Below are positions 21,690 to 30,376 of a stretch of DNA of 52,411 nt, in pieces. The stretch covers positions 1 through 52,411 of the forward strand of contig JAEZSP010000091.1 in assembly GCA_023421735.1 (NCBI GenBank), in the 5' to 3' direction. The notes beneath the pieces are model-generated. The model was not told where the DNA came from. It did not search any database and was given only the letters and a program-made list of their open reading frames with translations. Both the position numbers and the translations under genes were made by a program. Source of the DNA: Bacillota bacterium. GTDB taxonomy: Bacteria; Bacillota_A; Clostridia; Christensenellales; Aristaeellaceae. The stretch's first letter is position 1, and the number at the start of each line of letters is the position of its first letter.

Positions 21690-22412
21690 TTATTGGACTT
21701 CGCGCGACATATGCGCGGTCTCGCGCGTATCCTCTGCGATGTCATCCGGAAAATCGGCTTCATTCTCCGCACAGTAATCGGAGAATTTGCCCGGCATGTC
21801 TGCGTCGTCATCCGGTTCAAGCGTGAAAGCGGAAACTTCGTAGGCCACGCGCACCATGTATTCGCCGCTCTCGAGCAGCTTCTGATATTCGCGGGACTGG
21901 AGCCGCCCGGTGAGCCGGACCCGGTCGCCGATGCGGAAGCGCGCGGCATATTGTGCGTTTCTGCCCCATGCAATGCAGGGCACATAATCGCTCTTGCCAA
22001 ACGCGCGGTTGACGGCGAGCATCATGTCACAGATTTCGCGTCCGAACGGGGTCGAACGATATACGGGTGGGCGGCACAGTGCGCCTGAAAGCGCCACCTT
22101 GTTGAGCGTGTCGTTTTCCTGCGTCTCGGTGAGGGATTGTGCAAACAGCGTCACCATCAGCCGACCCGCGCCTTCGATCACCTTGTTATACGAGCGCACT
22201 TGGCCCTGCACCATGATCTGCCTGCCGTCATCGAGCCGGCCGTCCGAGAGAAGCTTCCCGGGGATCGTCAGGGGGAGCTTGTCGAGCGCGCCGGACAGGC
22301 GCTTGACGAGGAGCGTTCCTGTGAAAAAGGGCTCGTTCATCACTTCGTGGCTCAGGGACAGGGAGCCGTCCAGTCTGCCAACCGCCACAATTCGGTTGTT
22401 GGGATTCTCCAT
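21690..22412 (-). CDS. single-stranded DNA-binding protein-like, two OB domains
   Basis: A 240-residue protein. Residues 105-200 are an SSB/PriB-like OB fold (NKVALSGALCRPPVYRSTPF, MMLAVNRAF, VPCIAWGRNAQYAARFRIGD, RVRLTGRLQSREYQ). The first 100 residues look like a second, more diverged OB domain (NRIVAVGRLDGSLSLSHEVM, ILVQGQVRSYNKV-like). An acidic tail follows (PDDDADMPGKF, then DFPDDIAED) but lacks the usual SSB tip. It is not the housekeeping ssb, which is normally between rpsF and rpsR. Two-OB proteins of this kind occur in Clostridia; a repair or recombination role is inferred. Confidence 0.78.
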   Translation of the reverse strand: MENPNNRIVAVGRLDGSLSLSHEVMNEPFFTGTLLVKRLSGALDKLPLTIPGKLLSDGRLDDGRQIMVQGQVRSYNKVIEGAGRLMVTLFAQSLTETQENDTLNKVALSGALCRPPVYRSTPFGREICDMMLAVNRAFGKSDYVPCIAWGRNAQYAARFRIGDRVRLTGRLQSREYQKLLESGEYMVRVAYEVSAFTLEPDDDADMPGKFSDYCAENEADFPDDIAEDTRETAHMSREVQ

Positions 22413-22497
22413 GGTATCACCTCTGTCAAATGCGGTATTCTATCTGCAATTATGTATGCGACAGACCGCCCGATGATTCCATGTATATTCGCCTGTT

Positions 22498-23415
22498 TCA
22501 GACGGCGCGTATGGCCTCCGCACGCTTCAGAAGCCGCCAATAATTGAGTCCCGCAATGTCTTCCAGTACTTCCTGCCGATAGCCGTGTGCGCGCATCATG
22601 TCGATTAAATTCGGCAAATCTGCAGGCGTCGCAAGGTTTTCCGGCCATGTTTCGATGCCGTCAAAATCCGAGCCGAAGCCAACGGTCTTCGCGCCGCCCA
22701 TCTCACAGATTGCGTCGATGTGGCGAAATACCATTTCGATGGTCGACTTCTTTTTGCGCGTCAAAAACCGCGTGTAGAAATTCGCGCCGATGAAACCGCC
22801 CTTTTCGATGATCGCGCGCACCTGCTCTTTTCTGAGATTGCGTACGACCGGGCAAAGCCAGCGACAGTTGGAATGGCTCGCAACGGGCGGCAGGTTTGCA
22901 TGTGTGCAGGTGTCCCAAAATCCCGCCTCGTTGAGGTGCGAGACGTCCGCATAGATACCGCGTTTGTCCATTTCCCGCAAAAGTGCCAGACCGAAGGGCT
23001 TAAGGCCACCCTTGGGCCCGGTCTTCGCGGGATGGCCGATCTCGTTTTCGTTGTTCCATGTCAGGGCGATGAGCCGCAGGCGTACACGTGCGTCGAGTTC
23101 CGCCAGCCTGTCGAGCGAGCCTTCGATCATTTCGCCGCCCTCGATGGAGATGACGCCGTGGGGGGTCTTGGGCGGTTCGTCCGGGAGCGCGCCGCGCAGA
23201 ATCGGCGTATCGATTTGATCGGCAGCGTCCAGCATCTTGATGCCGTCCTGATAAGGCGTACCGGCGGGGCCCTTGGGGCCCGCGAACAGCGCATAGGTCT
23301 GGATCCCCACGTTGCCCGCCTGCAGCCGTTCCCAATTGACTGCACATGTCTCCGGTTTCGCGCCATGCACGCCAATGGAATAAAGCGTATCGCAATGTGC
23401 ATCTGTCGTAAACAT
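22498..23415 (-). CDS. membrane dipeptidase (peptidase family M19)
   Basis: A 305-residue zinc dipeptidase of the renal-dipeptidase family. Metal-site motifs are DAHCDTL (residues 6-12), the bridging Glu in SIEGGEM, the His in DVSHLNE, SHSNCR, and FGSDFDGI towards the C-terminus. No signal peptide is seen, as is usual for bacterial members, so it should act in the cytoplasm on dipeptides, including D-residue ones. It is transcribed in the same direction as the ger genes upstream but a 74-base gap leaves cotranscription open. Confidence 0.92.
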   Translation of the reverse strand: MFTTDAHCDTLYSIGVHGAKPETCAVNWERLQAGNVGIQTYALFAGPKGPAGTPYQDGIKMLDAADQIDTPILRGALPDEPPKTPHGVISIEGGEMIEGSLDRLAELDARVRLRLIALTWNNENEIGHPAKTGPKGGLKPFGLALLREMDKRGIYADVSHLNEAGFWDTCTHANLPPVASHSNCRWLCPVVRNLRKEQVRAIIEKGGFIGANFYTRFLTRKKKSTIEMVFRHIDAICEMGGAKTVGFGSDFDGIETWPENLATPADLPNLIDMMRAHGYRQEVLEDIAGLNYWRLLKRAEAIRAV

Positions 23416-23489
23416 CTTGCCACCTCCGTTTTTGAAGATTATACATCATCGCGTGCCTCACAGCAAGCGGAGCACGCGACTGTGGTGCC

Positions 23490-23699
23490 TTAATAGCTCA
23501 ACCCGATTGATTTTAACCCGTCTCCGACGAGCGCCATCATCGACGGTACCTTGACGTTCAAATGGAGGAGGACGGCGATTGAAAACGAGAGCACAAACAC
23601 AGTCAGCCATGTGGCGACATCCTTTGGCCTGTGCGTGCGCAAAAGCGGGATGAGATCAATGATCCCAATCAGAACGAAGATGAGGACGATAAAAAACAT
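23490..23699 (-). CDS. small membrane protein at the end of the ger operon
   Basis: A 69-residue protein with two hydrophobic segments (about residues 1-19 and 31-46) joined by a basic loop RTHRPKD. It follows the gerAB gene by 1 base. Small two-TM proteins are found in many ger operons (the GerD/GerX type of add-on), where some modulate germinant sensitivity; no closer assignment is possible. Confidence 0.65.
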   Translation of the reverse strand: MFFIVLIFVLIGIIDLIPLLRTHRPKDVATWLTVFVLSFSIAVLLHLNVKVPSMMALVGDGLKSIGLSY

Positions 23700-23700
23700 G

Positions 23701-24804
23701 TCATGCCTCCTTCATCGCGGTTCGTTTGCGCAGAAGGGCGACGAGCAGCGTAATGAGCGGAATGAGGAACTCAAAAAACGTCCAAGCGACCGGGGTAATC
23801 TGCTGTCCGGACAGTGCATGCTGCAACTGATCGGTGTACAGCGTCTTTCCGTAAACGACAAGGAGTGCCGCGCAGATGAATGTGAGATGCTTATACGAAC
23901 GCGCACCCGTGAGCTGCGTCAGCGAAAGAACAGACACGTACAGAAGGAACGTAATCTTGACAAACAAGAGCATGATGAGCACGATTGCGAACAGGATTTC
24001 CATGCGCGTGAGCGCCTCGCCCAATTGCACCATTCGCAGCGCGACGAGGGAGGGGAGGGCAAACAGATGCATGGTGTTGCCGAGTACGGCGGTGTCGCGC
24101 ACCACGACGGCCACCATCGTCAACGCGCCGAGAAGAAACCCCAGGAACAGGGATTTCGTGACGCCGCGTTTCGTGAAATCCACATTGGGCGTCACCATGA
24201 GAAACGCGACGATTTCGCCGAAGGGGATTGTCGCGATGATGTGAACACCTTGCACATATTTGGGAAACGGCTGGTCGAACATGGGCAGGAAGTTATCAAA
24301 CCGGAATCGGTTGAGCAGGAGGAGGATGGAAACCGTGATCAAGATGAACGACACGGTCATATAGAGCGCACTGTACCACGCAACAGCCCGGATTCCGCGC
24401 CGCACCGCCATCCCGGATACGAAGATGCATACCCCCGCCAGAATTGTATTTGGCGTTTCCTCCATGAGTGCTTCCCGCGCGAAATTGCCCAGATCCGACA
24501 GATTGAGCGCCGCGAGTGTGAAGAAAAACCAGACGAACAAAAGCCCGATGATTTTGCCGACGACCTTGCCGAACACCTCCTCAAATACCTGCAGGAGGTT
24601 GAGACCCGGAAATCTGATAATCAAAGCGCGGTAGATGAACAGGAAAGGAACGTATACCAATATGCAGATGAAAATCGCGATCCAGGAATCCTGCTTCGTG
24701 ATCGGCGTCATGAACGAGGTCAAAAGGGATGACGCCTGAATGAAGCACACGATCGTAAACAATAACCGCGCGGAGGTAATGCGCCCCTTGTCGATTGAAC
24801 TCAC
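23701..24804 (-). CDS. GerAB-type germinant receptor subunit B
   Basis: A 367-residue spore germination permease with ten hydrophobic segments, related to amino-acid transporters. The B subunit binds the germinant in the inner spore membrane. Family landmarks are the N-terminal SARLLFTIVCFIQASSLL, FPGLNLLQVFEEVFGKVVG and the C-terminal helix before KRTAMKEA. It begins with GTG in a GTGA overlap with gerAC. The gene order here is A-C-B, a common variant of A-B-C. Confidence 0.9.
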   Translation of the reverse strand: MSSIDKGRITSARLLFTIVCFIQASSLLTSFMTPITKQDSWIAIFICILVYVPFLFIYRALIIRFPGLNLLQVFEEVFGKVVGKIIGLLFVWFFFTLAALNLSDLGNFAREALMEETPNTILAGVCIFVSGMAVRRGIRAVAWYSALYMTVSFILITVSILLLLNRFRFDNFLPMFDQPFPKYVQGVHIIATIPFGEIVAFLMVTPNVDFTKRGVTKSLFLGFLLGALTMVAVVVRDTAVLGNTMHLFALPSLVALRMVQLGEALTRMEILFAIVLIMLLFVKITFLLYVSVLSLTQLTGARSYKHLTFICAALLVVYGKTLYTDQLQHALSGQQITPVAWTFFEFLIPLITLLVALLRKRTAMKEA

Positions 24805-25982
24805 TTTTTTTCCCCCATTTCAACCGATTGGATCACCTTGCCGGTGGTCGGCAACTGAACCGACACCTGCACCTCAAATTCGACGTTTTGAAACTGCGCG
24901 TCCCATTGATCGGCGATTGCATGCCAGGCTGCCTTATGGTGCTTGTGAAGCATCACGCCAATACCATATATGTCGGCATCCATCGCGCGCGCCATCTCAA
25001 ACGTTGCGCTGATGCGGTTTTGAATCTCGTTCGTTGCAAGGTCCCGCAGATATTCGACAAACTGATCTTCGGGAACATCCGTGAAGCCGGCCAGTTCGTC
25101 GAGCAGGATCTGCGCGTTGATGGTGACGGTGGCTTTCACTCCTCCGTCGTCTTTCGGCTTGACGTCCCACGCGCTTGTGAGTGTCTCGATCTGGAAGACT
25201 GCGCGTCCCTGATCGGATTCGGCTGCCATTCGGCCGTTCTCAATGCTTCCCATCGCCCAGACATAACCGTACGTCGCCTCGTTGTCGAGCGTGCCGATCA
25301 TCTTGTCATCCTTGAAAATCGCCATTCCCTCGACCGAAAGTTCGGTCTGATCTCCGGTCTTGGTGAGCTTGAGAAGGGGCGCCACGGGCGAAATTGACGG
25401 TTCGAGCAGCCTGGATGCAAAATCGAGGATCGAGACCGTGTAATTGGGCGAGATGGTCGACCGGGAATCGAACAGGCGCGAGAGGTAGGCGCCTGTCACC
25501 TTGTCTTGTTCCATCTCAGCTTCCAGGACATCGGCGGCTTTGCCCATAACAATGGCGATTGGCACCTCCATGCGCGACTCCTGATCGCGCATAAAAATGT
25601 CGATGTGGCTGTATAGTCCCGCGCGCGCCAGATCATCACCGAAAAGGATGACCTGGTTGTGGTGGATAAAGATCTTGCGGCTCGCGTCCCGATTGATGGA
25701 GTTGATCGCTTCCGCCATGGTCTTCTCCGTGTCGGTAAAAAGGATCGTCGCTTTTTCGGAGGACGAGGAACCGCCGCTCGACTTGCCGGAGGAGGCCGCC
25801 TGGGTCTTTGCGACCTGCAATGCGTACTCGATTTCGCCCGGTGTCACAGATGTGTCGAGTGCGACGCCGGTCACAAAAAACAGCTCTGTCAGTTCGTGTT
25901 TCCCCCAGCATCCGGTCGCCGTCATCGCCAATGCGATTGTCATGGCGAGCCATGTCGCACGTTTCATCCATCTTTTCATCAT
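24801..25982 (-). CDS. GerAC-type germinant receptor lipoprotein
   Basis: A 393-residue Ger(x)C lipoprotein. The signal peptide ends in a lipobox MTATGC with Cys25; the mature start CWGKHELTELFFVTGVALD fits the family (usually CWDxxEIxxLxxVxGxxxD). The C-terminal domain carries ATFEMARAMDADIYGIGVML, the conserved helix of the family. The ATG at 25982 overlaps the gerAA stop by 4 bp, which fixes the start against a longer upstream frame. A serine-rich insert (SSGKSSGGSSSSE) near residue 60 is unusual. Confidence 0.92.
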   Translation of the reverse strand: MMKRWMKRATWLAMTIALAMTATGCWGKHELTELFFVTGVALDTSVTPGEIEYALQVAKTQAASSGKSSGGSSSSEKATILFTDTEKTMAEAINSINRDASRKIFIHHNQVILFGDDLARAGLYSHIDIFMRDQESRMEVPIAIVMGKAADVLEAEMEQDKVTGAYLSRLFDSRSTISPNYTVSILDFASRLLEPSISPVAPLLKLTKTGDQTELSVEGMAIFKDDKMIGTLDNEATYGYVWAMGSIENGRMAAESDQGRAVFQIETLTSAWDVKPKDDGGVKATVTINAQILLDELAGFTDVPEDQFVEYLRDLATNEIQNRISATFEMARAMDADIYGIGVMLHKHHKAAWHAIADQWDAQFQNVEFEVQVSVQLPTTGKVIQSVEMGEKK

Positions 25983-27595
25983 TGTGCATCCTCGCTCTCG
26001 TTCTCCGCAAAGGGCCGTGTCGGCGGGAAGAAGAAGCGCCGCCTTTTGATGTCTCCCTCCGCGATGCCTTTGGGGCGCTTGACCATCGACCACAGGGGCA
26101 TGCGGATGATGCTGTCCTGCAGGTTGCGCGTCCAGGCGAATCCGTCAAAGTAGGGTACGCCGAACGAGTCGAGCGTCGAGAGATGGATCATCACCGCCAG
26201 GAACGCGAACGCCACGCCGTACAGCCCCATGAACGCGGCAGCCAGCATCATGATGAACCGGAGTATCGACGCCGAATCGCTTTGCGACGGAACGAGAAAG
26301 CCCGCAACCGCCGTGATCGCAACCGTGATGACGACAGGCGCACCGACGATTCCTGCGGACACGGCTGCGTCTCCCATGATGAGCGCGCCGACGATGGAAA
26401 TTGCCTGGCCAACGGGTCGCGGAAGCCGGATGCCGCCTTCGCGCAGAATTTCGAATGCGAATACCATGATGAGCGCCTCCATGTACACCGGAAAGGGCGT
26501 TCCTTCGCGCGCGTTTGCAATGGTGAAGAGCAGCGTCGTTGGGATCAGCTCCTGATGGAATGTCGTCAGCGCAATGTAGATTGAGGGCGCAAACACCGCA
26601 AGGAAGTATGCGATATAACGGAGGATTCTGATTGTGCTCGCATAGAACGTGCGCTGGTAGTAATCTTCTGCGGTCTGGAAACTTTCGACCAGGAGCATTG
26701 GCACAGTGAGCACAAACGGCGTGCCATCCACCACGATCGCCACGCGCCCTTCGAGCACCTTCGCCGCGACGACGTCCGGCTTTTCCGAATAGCCGATGGT
26801 TGAGAACGGCGAGAGGGGCGCGTCGCCGATGTAGGCCTCGATATAGCCGGATTCAAGGATCGAATCAACCTTCAGCCGTTTGAGCCTGTATTTGACCTTG
26901 CTGATCACATTCGGATCGGCGACGCCGTCCAAATACATGATCGTGATCGCAGTCATCGTCTTTTCGCCAATCGTCATCAGCTCGCTCCGCAGCCGTCCGG
27001 ACTTGATTTTTCGGCGAATGAGCGCGGTGTTCGTCCGAAGGTTTTCCGTGAACCCCTCGCGCGGCCCGCGCACGACGGTTTCGGATTGCGGCTCGGTTAC
27101 CGATCGCTTGTCCCAGCCGCGCGCACTGACGACGAGCGCCTGCTGACAGCCTTCAAAGAGGATGCAAACGTCGCCCGACAGGCAGGAAGAGGCGAGCGCA
27201 AACGGGACTTCCACGCGCTTGATGTCGCCCGTACGCAGAACATCCAGATCGATCGTTTCGGACAATGCCTCTTTCTGTGGGGCCGGGTCGGGCGCATGCC
27301 ATCCCTGCAAGGGGCGGAGAATGGCATCGATGACGATATCCTGATTGATGAGCCCATCGTAATAAAACAAAGCGCCTTCATACCCATTGCCAGGCCCGAA
27401 ATGGAATCGGTGCACCACAAGGTCGCTGTCGTCGCCCAGTATGCGCTTCATGTCCGAAAGTGCCGCGTCAAGCGACGGATTGATTTCGGGCACGCGCTTG
27501 TCGGGGCCGTCGCCGTCGTCCGGCAGACTGCTTTCCGGGGGCTTTGGGGATGCGAATAGGTATTTCAACTTTCGCTTGCAATAATCGATGAGCAT
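25979..27595 (-). CDS. GerAA-type germinant receptor subunit A
   Basis: A 538-residue spore germination protein with a soluble N-domain (to about residue 290) and five or so membrane segments. Hallmarks are VVRGPREGFTENLRTNTALIR, VDSILESGYIEAYIGD, GRVAIVVDGTPFVLTVP, EALIMVFAFEILREGGIRLP and GQAISIVGALIMGDAAV; all match the GerA/KA family, which forms the oligomeric ion channel of the receptor. The ATG at 27595 with GGGAAGG upstream is preferred over an earlier in-frame start. First gene of the four-gene operon. Confidence 0.94.
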   Translation of the reverse strand: MLIDYCKRKLKYLFASPKPPESSLPDDGDGPDKRVPEINPSLDAALSDMKRILGDDSDLVVHRFHFGPGNGYEGALFYYDGLINQDIVIDAILRPLQGWHAPDPAPQKEALSETIDLDVLRTGDIKRVEVPFALASSCLSGDVCILFEGCQQALVVSARGWDKRSVTEPQSETVVRGPREGFTENLRTNTALIRRKIKSGRLRSELMTIGEKTMTAITIMYLDGVADPNVISKVKYRLKRLKVDSILESGYIEAYIGDAPLSPFSTIGYSEKPDVVAAKVLEGRVAIVVDGTPFVLTVPMLLVESFQTAEDYYQRTFYASTIRILRYIAYFLAVFAPSIYIALTTFHQELIPTTLLFTIANAREGTPFPVYMEALIMVFAFEILREGGIRLPRPVGQAISIVGALIMGDAAVSAGIVGAPVVITVAITAVAGFLVPSQSDSASILRFIMMLAAAFMGLYGVAFAFLAVMIHLSTLDSFGVPYFDGFAWTRNLQDSIIRMPLWSMVKRPKGIAEGDIKRRRFFFPPTRPFAENESEDAQ

Positions 27596-27625
27596 AAGCC
27601 GACCTTCCCACACTTCATTTTTTGG

Positions 27626-27655
27626 TAGTATTGGCAAGGAGAGCCATGCGTATGC
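27626..27655 (-). promoter_or_regulatory. sigma-G-like promoter of the ger operon
   Basis: On the minus strand GCATA (27655-27651), 17 bp and CAATACTA (27633-27626), about 30 bases before gerAA. This fits the forespore sigma-G pattern (GNATR and CATnnTA) and the known forespore expression of ger receptors. Confidence 0.6.
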
Positions 27656-27672
27656 GGGCATTTGGGCAAAGG

Positions 27673-27700
27673 AAAACCGCCCGCAGGAGCAGGCGGTTTT
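27673..27700 (-). terminator. terminator after the secreted-protein gene
   Basis: AAAACCGCC and GGCGGTTTT form a 9-bp stem with a 10-base loop, 15 bases past the stop of the gene at 27716. Confidence 0.8.
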
Positions 27701-27715
27701 AAAAGGGAGCTTCTT

Positions 27716-28267
27716 TTAGTTGGCCGGCGCTTCGGTCGCTTCGGCGGCTGCATCGACGGGGCCAAGGCTCGACATCATGGAAAGGGCGGTCATCGTAAGC
27801 GCCTCATCCTCGACCACCGGCGCAACGGCCATCATGTACATGCCGCCTAAATTGTCAGCGGTGATCAGCATGGAATAGGAACCATCCGATTCATCATACG
27901 CGATCATGTCGACGCCGTTGACCGTGACGATGCCCAGTTCGGGATACGTCATGGCAAGCAAGGTGGAAAGCGTCTTGAGATCGTACACGCCGACATTTAC
28001 GTATGCAAGACTCATGGCGATGGTTGCGTCGGGATTCTGCGCAAGGTAGAACACGCCCGTCGCAGCAACTTCATCGCTCACGTCGAGTTTCGCCCAGTCG
28101 GACGGAAGGGCAATCTGCATGCCGTTCTCAAATGCGACCCATGTGGGTTCGTAGTTCATTTCAATCGTGCCCAGATCGACGGACGGGATCTGTGCGGCTT
28201 CATCGGCAAACGCAGGCGTCAGGGCCAAAAGCATGATCGCGAGAATCAGTGTGAGTATCTTCTTCAT
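27716..28267 (-). CDS. secreted protein of unknown function
   Basis: A 183-residue protein with a clear signal peptide (MKKILTLILAIMLLALTPAFA, cut likely after AFA). The mature part (about 160 residues) has a single alpha/beta domain with FENGMQIALPSDWAKLDVS near its start, a pattern seen in lipoprotein-like PsbP/LpqN-type or DUF-type domains of Firmicutes. The tail is low in complexity (VDAAAEATEAPAN). No lipobox is seen. The start has GGAGG 7 bases upstream and a good promoter; it is a single-gene transcript. Confidence 0.75.
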   Translation of the reverse strand: MKKILTLILAIMLLALTPAFADEAAQIPSVDLGTIEMNYEPTWVAFENGMQIALPSDWAKLDVSDEVAATGVFYLAQNPDATIAMSLAYVNVGVYDLKTLSTLLAMTYPELGIVTVNGVDMIAYDESDGSYSMLITADNLGGMYMMAVAPVVEDEALTMTALSMMSSLGPVDAAAEATEAPAN

Positions 28268-28291
28268 TTTATATCCTCCATTGTTTTTTAT

Positions 28292-28320
28292 ATCATAACA
28301 TAGGATTGATTGATTGACAA
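28292..28320 (-). promoter_or_regulatory. promoter of the secreted-protein gene
   Basis: On the minus strand TTGTCA, 17 bp and TATGAT, 25 bases before the start codon. Confidence 0.75.
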
Positions 28321-28398
28321 GATGGAACTTTCCATTCATCGCCCTTTATCGCATTCGATCAATCTCCTGTCTTCTTATCTGAACAGATACCGCGAAAA

Positions 28399-28422
28399 GC
28401 TCCCAATCGATCGACTGGGAGC
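28399..28422 (-). terminator. terminator after cysK
   Basis: GCTCCCA and TGGGAGC with a CGATCG-centred inner stem, followed on the minus strand by TTTTC. It lies 8 bases after the stop. Confidence 0.75.
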
Positions 28423-28429
28423 GGTTTCT

Positions 28430-29353
28430 TTAGTTTGATTGGTTGAACAGATCCGCGACGCTCAGATACCTTTGCCCACTGTCGGCAAATACGCCGACAA
28501 TCGTCTTTCCCGCGTTTTCCGGCTGCGCGGCGATTCTCTGCATGGCGCAGGCCACGGCGCCTGAGGAAATGCCGACGAGGATACCTTCCTGCGCGGCGAG
28601 TTGCCGACACATCCGGAACGCTTCCTCTTCGGCAACAAGCTCGTATGCGTCGATGACTGACTTGTCCATCGTCTCAGGGAGAAAGCCCGGTGCGAGACCC
28701 ATCATGCGGTGTGGGGTGAAGATTCCCTTGGAAATGAAGGGCGCGGCCTCCGGTTCCACGGCAATCAGCCGAATGGCGGGATTCTGTTCCTTTAAAAACC
28801 GACCTGCGCCGCATAACGTGCCGCCGGTGCCGATTCCGGCGACCAAAATGTCAATTTCGCCCTCGCTGTCCCGCCAGATTTCGGGACCCGTCGTGGTGTA
28901 ATGTGCACCCGGGTTTTCTGCGCGGACATGCTGCCCGACATAAAAGTAATCCGGATGCTCCTCGAGAATTTTGAACATCCGCCGCCGTGCGCCGGCCGTG
29001 CCCTCGCTCGCGGGCGTCAGGATGAGCTGTGCGCCAAACGCCGCCATGATCTGCCGCCGCTCGATGCTCTGGATTTCGCTCATGACCAGAATGGCCTTGT
29101 AGCCGCGGATGGCTGCGATGTAGGCGATCGCCATGCCGGTGTTGCCGCTGGTGGATTCGATGAGCGTCGCGCCGGGCTTTAAATCGCCGCGCCTTTCCGC
29201 CTCTGTGATGATGTGTAAGATCGGCCTGTCCTTGACGCTGATCGGATTGAGGAATTCGCACTTGGCGTAGATGCGAGCGCGGTCAGAAAGGCTGCCAAGC
29301 CGTAAAAGGGGCGTGTTCCCGATCACCTGCGCGATTGAGTCGTATGCCTTCAT
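28430..29353 (-). CDS. cysK: cysteine synthase (PLP-dependent beta-family)
   Basis: A 307-residue O-acetylserine sulfhydrylase-like enzyme that makes cysteine from O-acetylserine and sulfide in the cytosol. The substrate loop STSGNTG (near residue 68), the glycine-rich phosphate loop GIGTGGTLCG and the C-terminal SSGAVACA, GVFADSGQRYL are present. The PLP-lysine motif reads NPISVKDR, one residue shorter than the usual NPxxSVKDR, which is odd for CysK. So CysK is the best call but a related beta-replacing enzyme is possible. The start at 29353 lies 5 bases after the NIF3-like gene, with which it is cotranscribed. Confidence 0.85.
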   Translation of the reverse strand: MKAYDSIAQVIGNTPLLRLGSLSDRARIYAKCEFLNPISVKDRPILHIITEAERRGDLKPGATLIESTSGNTGMAIAYIAAIRGYKAILVMSEIQSIERRQIMAAFGAQLILTPASEGTAGARRRMFKILEEHPDYFYVGQHVRAENPGAHYTTTGPEIWRDSEGEIDILVAGIGTGGTLCGAGRFLKEQNPAIRLIAVEPEAAPFISKGIFTPHRMMGLAPGFLPETMDKSVIDAYELVAEEEAFRMCRQLAAQEGILVGISSGAVACAMQRIAAQPENAGKTIVGVFADSGQRYLSVADLFNQSN

Positions 29354-29358
29354 CTCCG

Positions 29359-30174
29359 TCACCTCACGATGCCCGACAGCGCAGTCACCTCGAGGCCGGC
29401 GGCCTCCCACGCGCGGGTGATTTCATTCATGCCGATGGAATCGCTGGACATATGCCCGGCGACGATGACATTGCCGCTCTTCCATTCCGCGGCGGTCTTG
29501 ACGTCCTTTTCCTGCATGTGCATGTGGATCACCGTGCCCACCCCCGCGTCAAAATACGCCTTCAGCCCCTCCGCGCCGAGGTTGGTGAGTCCCGTCATGG
29601 AGACGAGAATCTTTCCGGCCTGCGTTTCGCGCGTGCCCACGCGGATGAGCGGCTTGCGCACGGATTTTTGATACTCAGGGATTTCGTCCATTGCATCGAC
29701 CACTTCGCCCAGCGTGATATCCGGCTTCTCCCTGCATTTTCCGTTCAGAAAGGTTTGTAAGCGGCTTTCCGAAATCAGGTCGGCGGGGGAGTGGATGCAC
29801 AGATACGCCATGCCGAGAAGCCGCGCCGCAGACTCGCTGCGCCTCAGGTTCGCGGTGTGCCATGCATAATGCCGCGACGCCTTTTTTGCGTTTACAATCT
29901 CCAATGCCCGCGCGTGCGGCACGCCGCAGGCGGTCATCAGTTCGAGGTGGCGATCCAGCACGTCCACAAATTCCGGGGATGTGTTTCGCGGATGGTGGCT
30001 GACGACGCAGTCGTAGCCCAGCTGTTTTGCCAGCAAGAGCTCAGGTGTGTCCATGTCGATGCCCATTAGAACGCGCTTGACATTCTCACCGGGCATCAGG
30101 ATGGCGGTGTCGCCGGGCATCGTGTCAAGCCCCGCTAGATCGAGCGCCATATTCATCATTTGTTGCGTATTCAT
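29359..30174 (-). CDS. NIF3-like dinuclear metal protein
   Basis: A 271-residue member of the NIF3/GTP cyclohydrolase I type 2 family. Metal-ligand motifs are VVSHHP near residue 60 and GHMSSDSIGMNEI near 245; ALDLAGLDTMPGDTAILMPG is the N-terminal region. NIF3 proteins bind two metals in a hexameric ring; the physiological substrate is not settled. It is the first gene of an operon with cysK, so a link to sulfur or one-carbon metabolism is possible but inferred. Confidence 0.8.
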   Translation of the reverse strand: MNTQQMMNMALDLAGLDTMPGDTAILMPGENVKRVLMGIDMDTPELLLAKQLGYDCVVSHHPRNTSPEFVDVLDRHLELMTACGVPHARALEIVNAKKASRHYAWHTANLRRSESAARLLGMAYLCIHSPADLISESRLQTFLNGKCREKPDITLGEVVDAMDEIPEYQKSVRKPLIRVGTRETQAGKILVSMTGLTNLGAEGLKAYFDAGVGTVIHMHMQEKDVKTAAEWKSGNVIVAGHMSSDSIGMNEITRAWEAAGLEVTALSGIVR

Positions 30175-30202
30175 GGCATTCTCCCGTGTGTTTTGTGTGA
30201 TC

Positions 30203-30231
30203 AGAATATCACGTTAGATGGGTAAAGTCAA
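30203..30231 (-). promoter_or_regulatory. promoter of the NIF3-cysK operon
   Basis: On the minus strand TTGACT, 17 bp and TATTCT, about 30 bases before the start. No T-box or S-box leader fits in this space. Confidence 0.7.
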
Positions 30232-30312
30232 CGAAGCCGGCACAATGGAAGGAAAAAGTCGTGCTTTTTTGCCGATGATTGCGGCATGGAGAAATGGGAA
30301 TGCACATCCGAA

Positions 30313-30341
30313 TTGACAGATAAATACCCAAATGATAAAAT
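30313..30341 (+). promoter_or_regulatory. promoter of the glycoside hydrolase operon
   Basis: TTGACA, 17 bp and TAAAAT, 35 bases before the GH78-like gene. Confidence 0.85.
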
Positions 30342-30376
30342 ATCGTTAGCCTACTAAATTTATGAGGAGATTGCAC

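Noticed and set aside
23551..24732. 393-codon plus-strand frame opposite gerAB and the small membrane gene
   Set aside because: Very rich in Arg, Glu, His and Gln, no ribosome-binding site, and fully antisense to well-recognised ger genes.
30175..30376. T-box or S-box leader before the NIF3-cysK operon
   Set aside because: The promoter lies about 30 bases before the start codon, leaving no room for such a leader.
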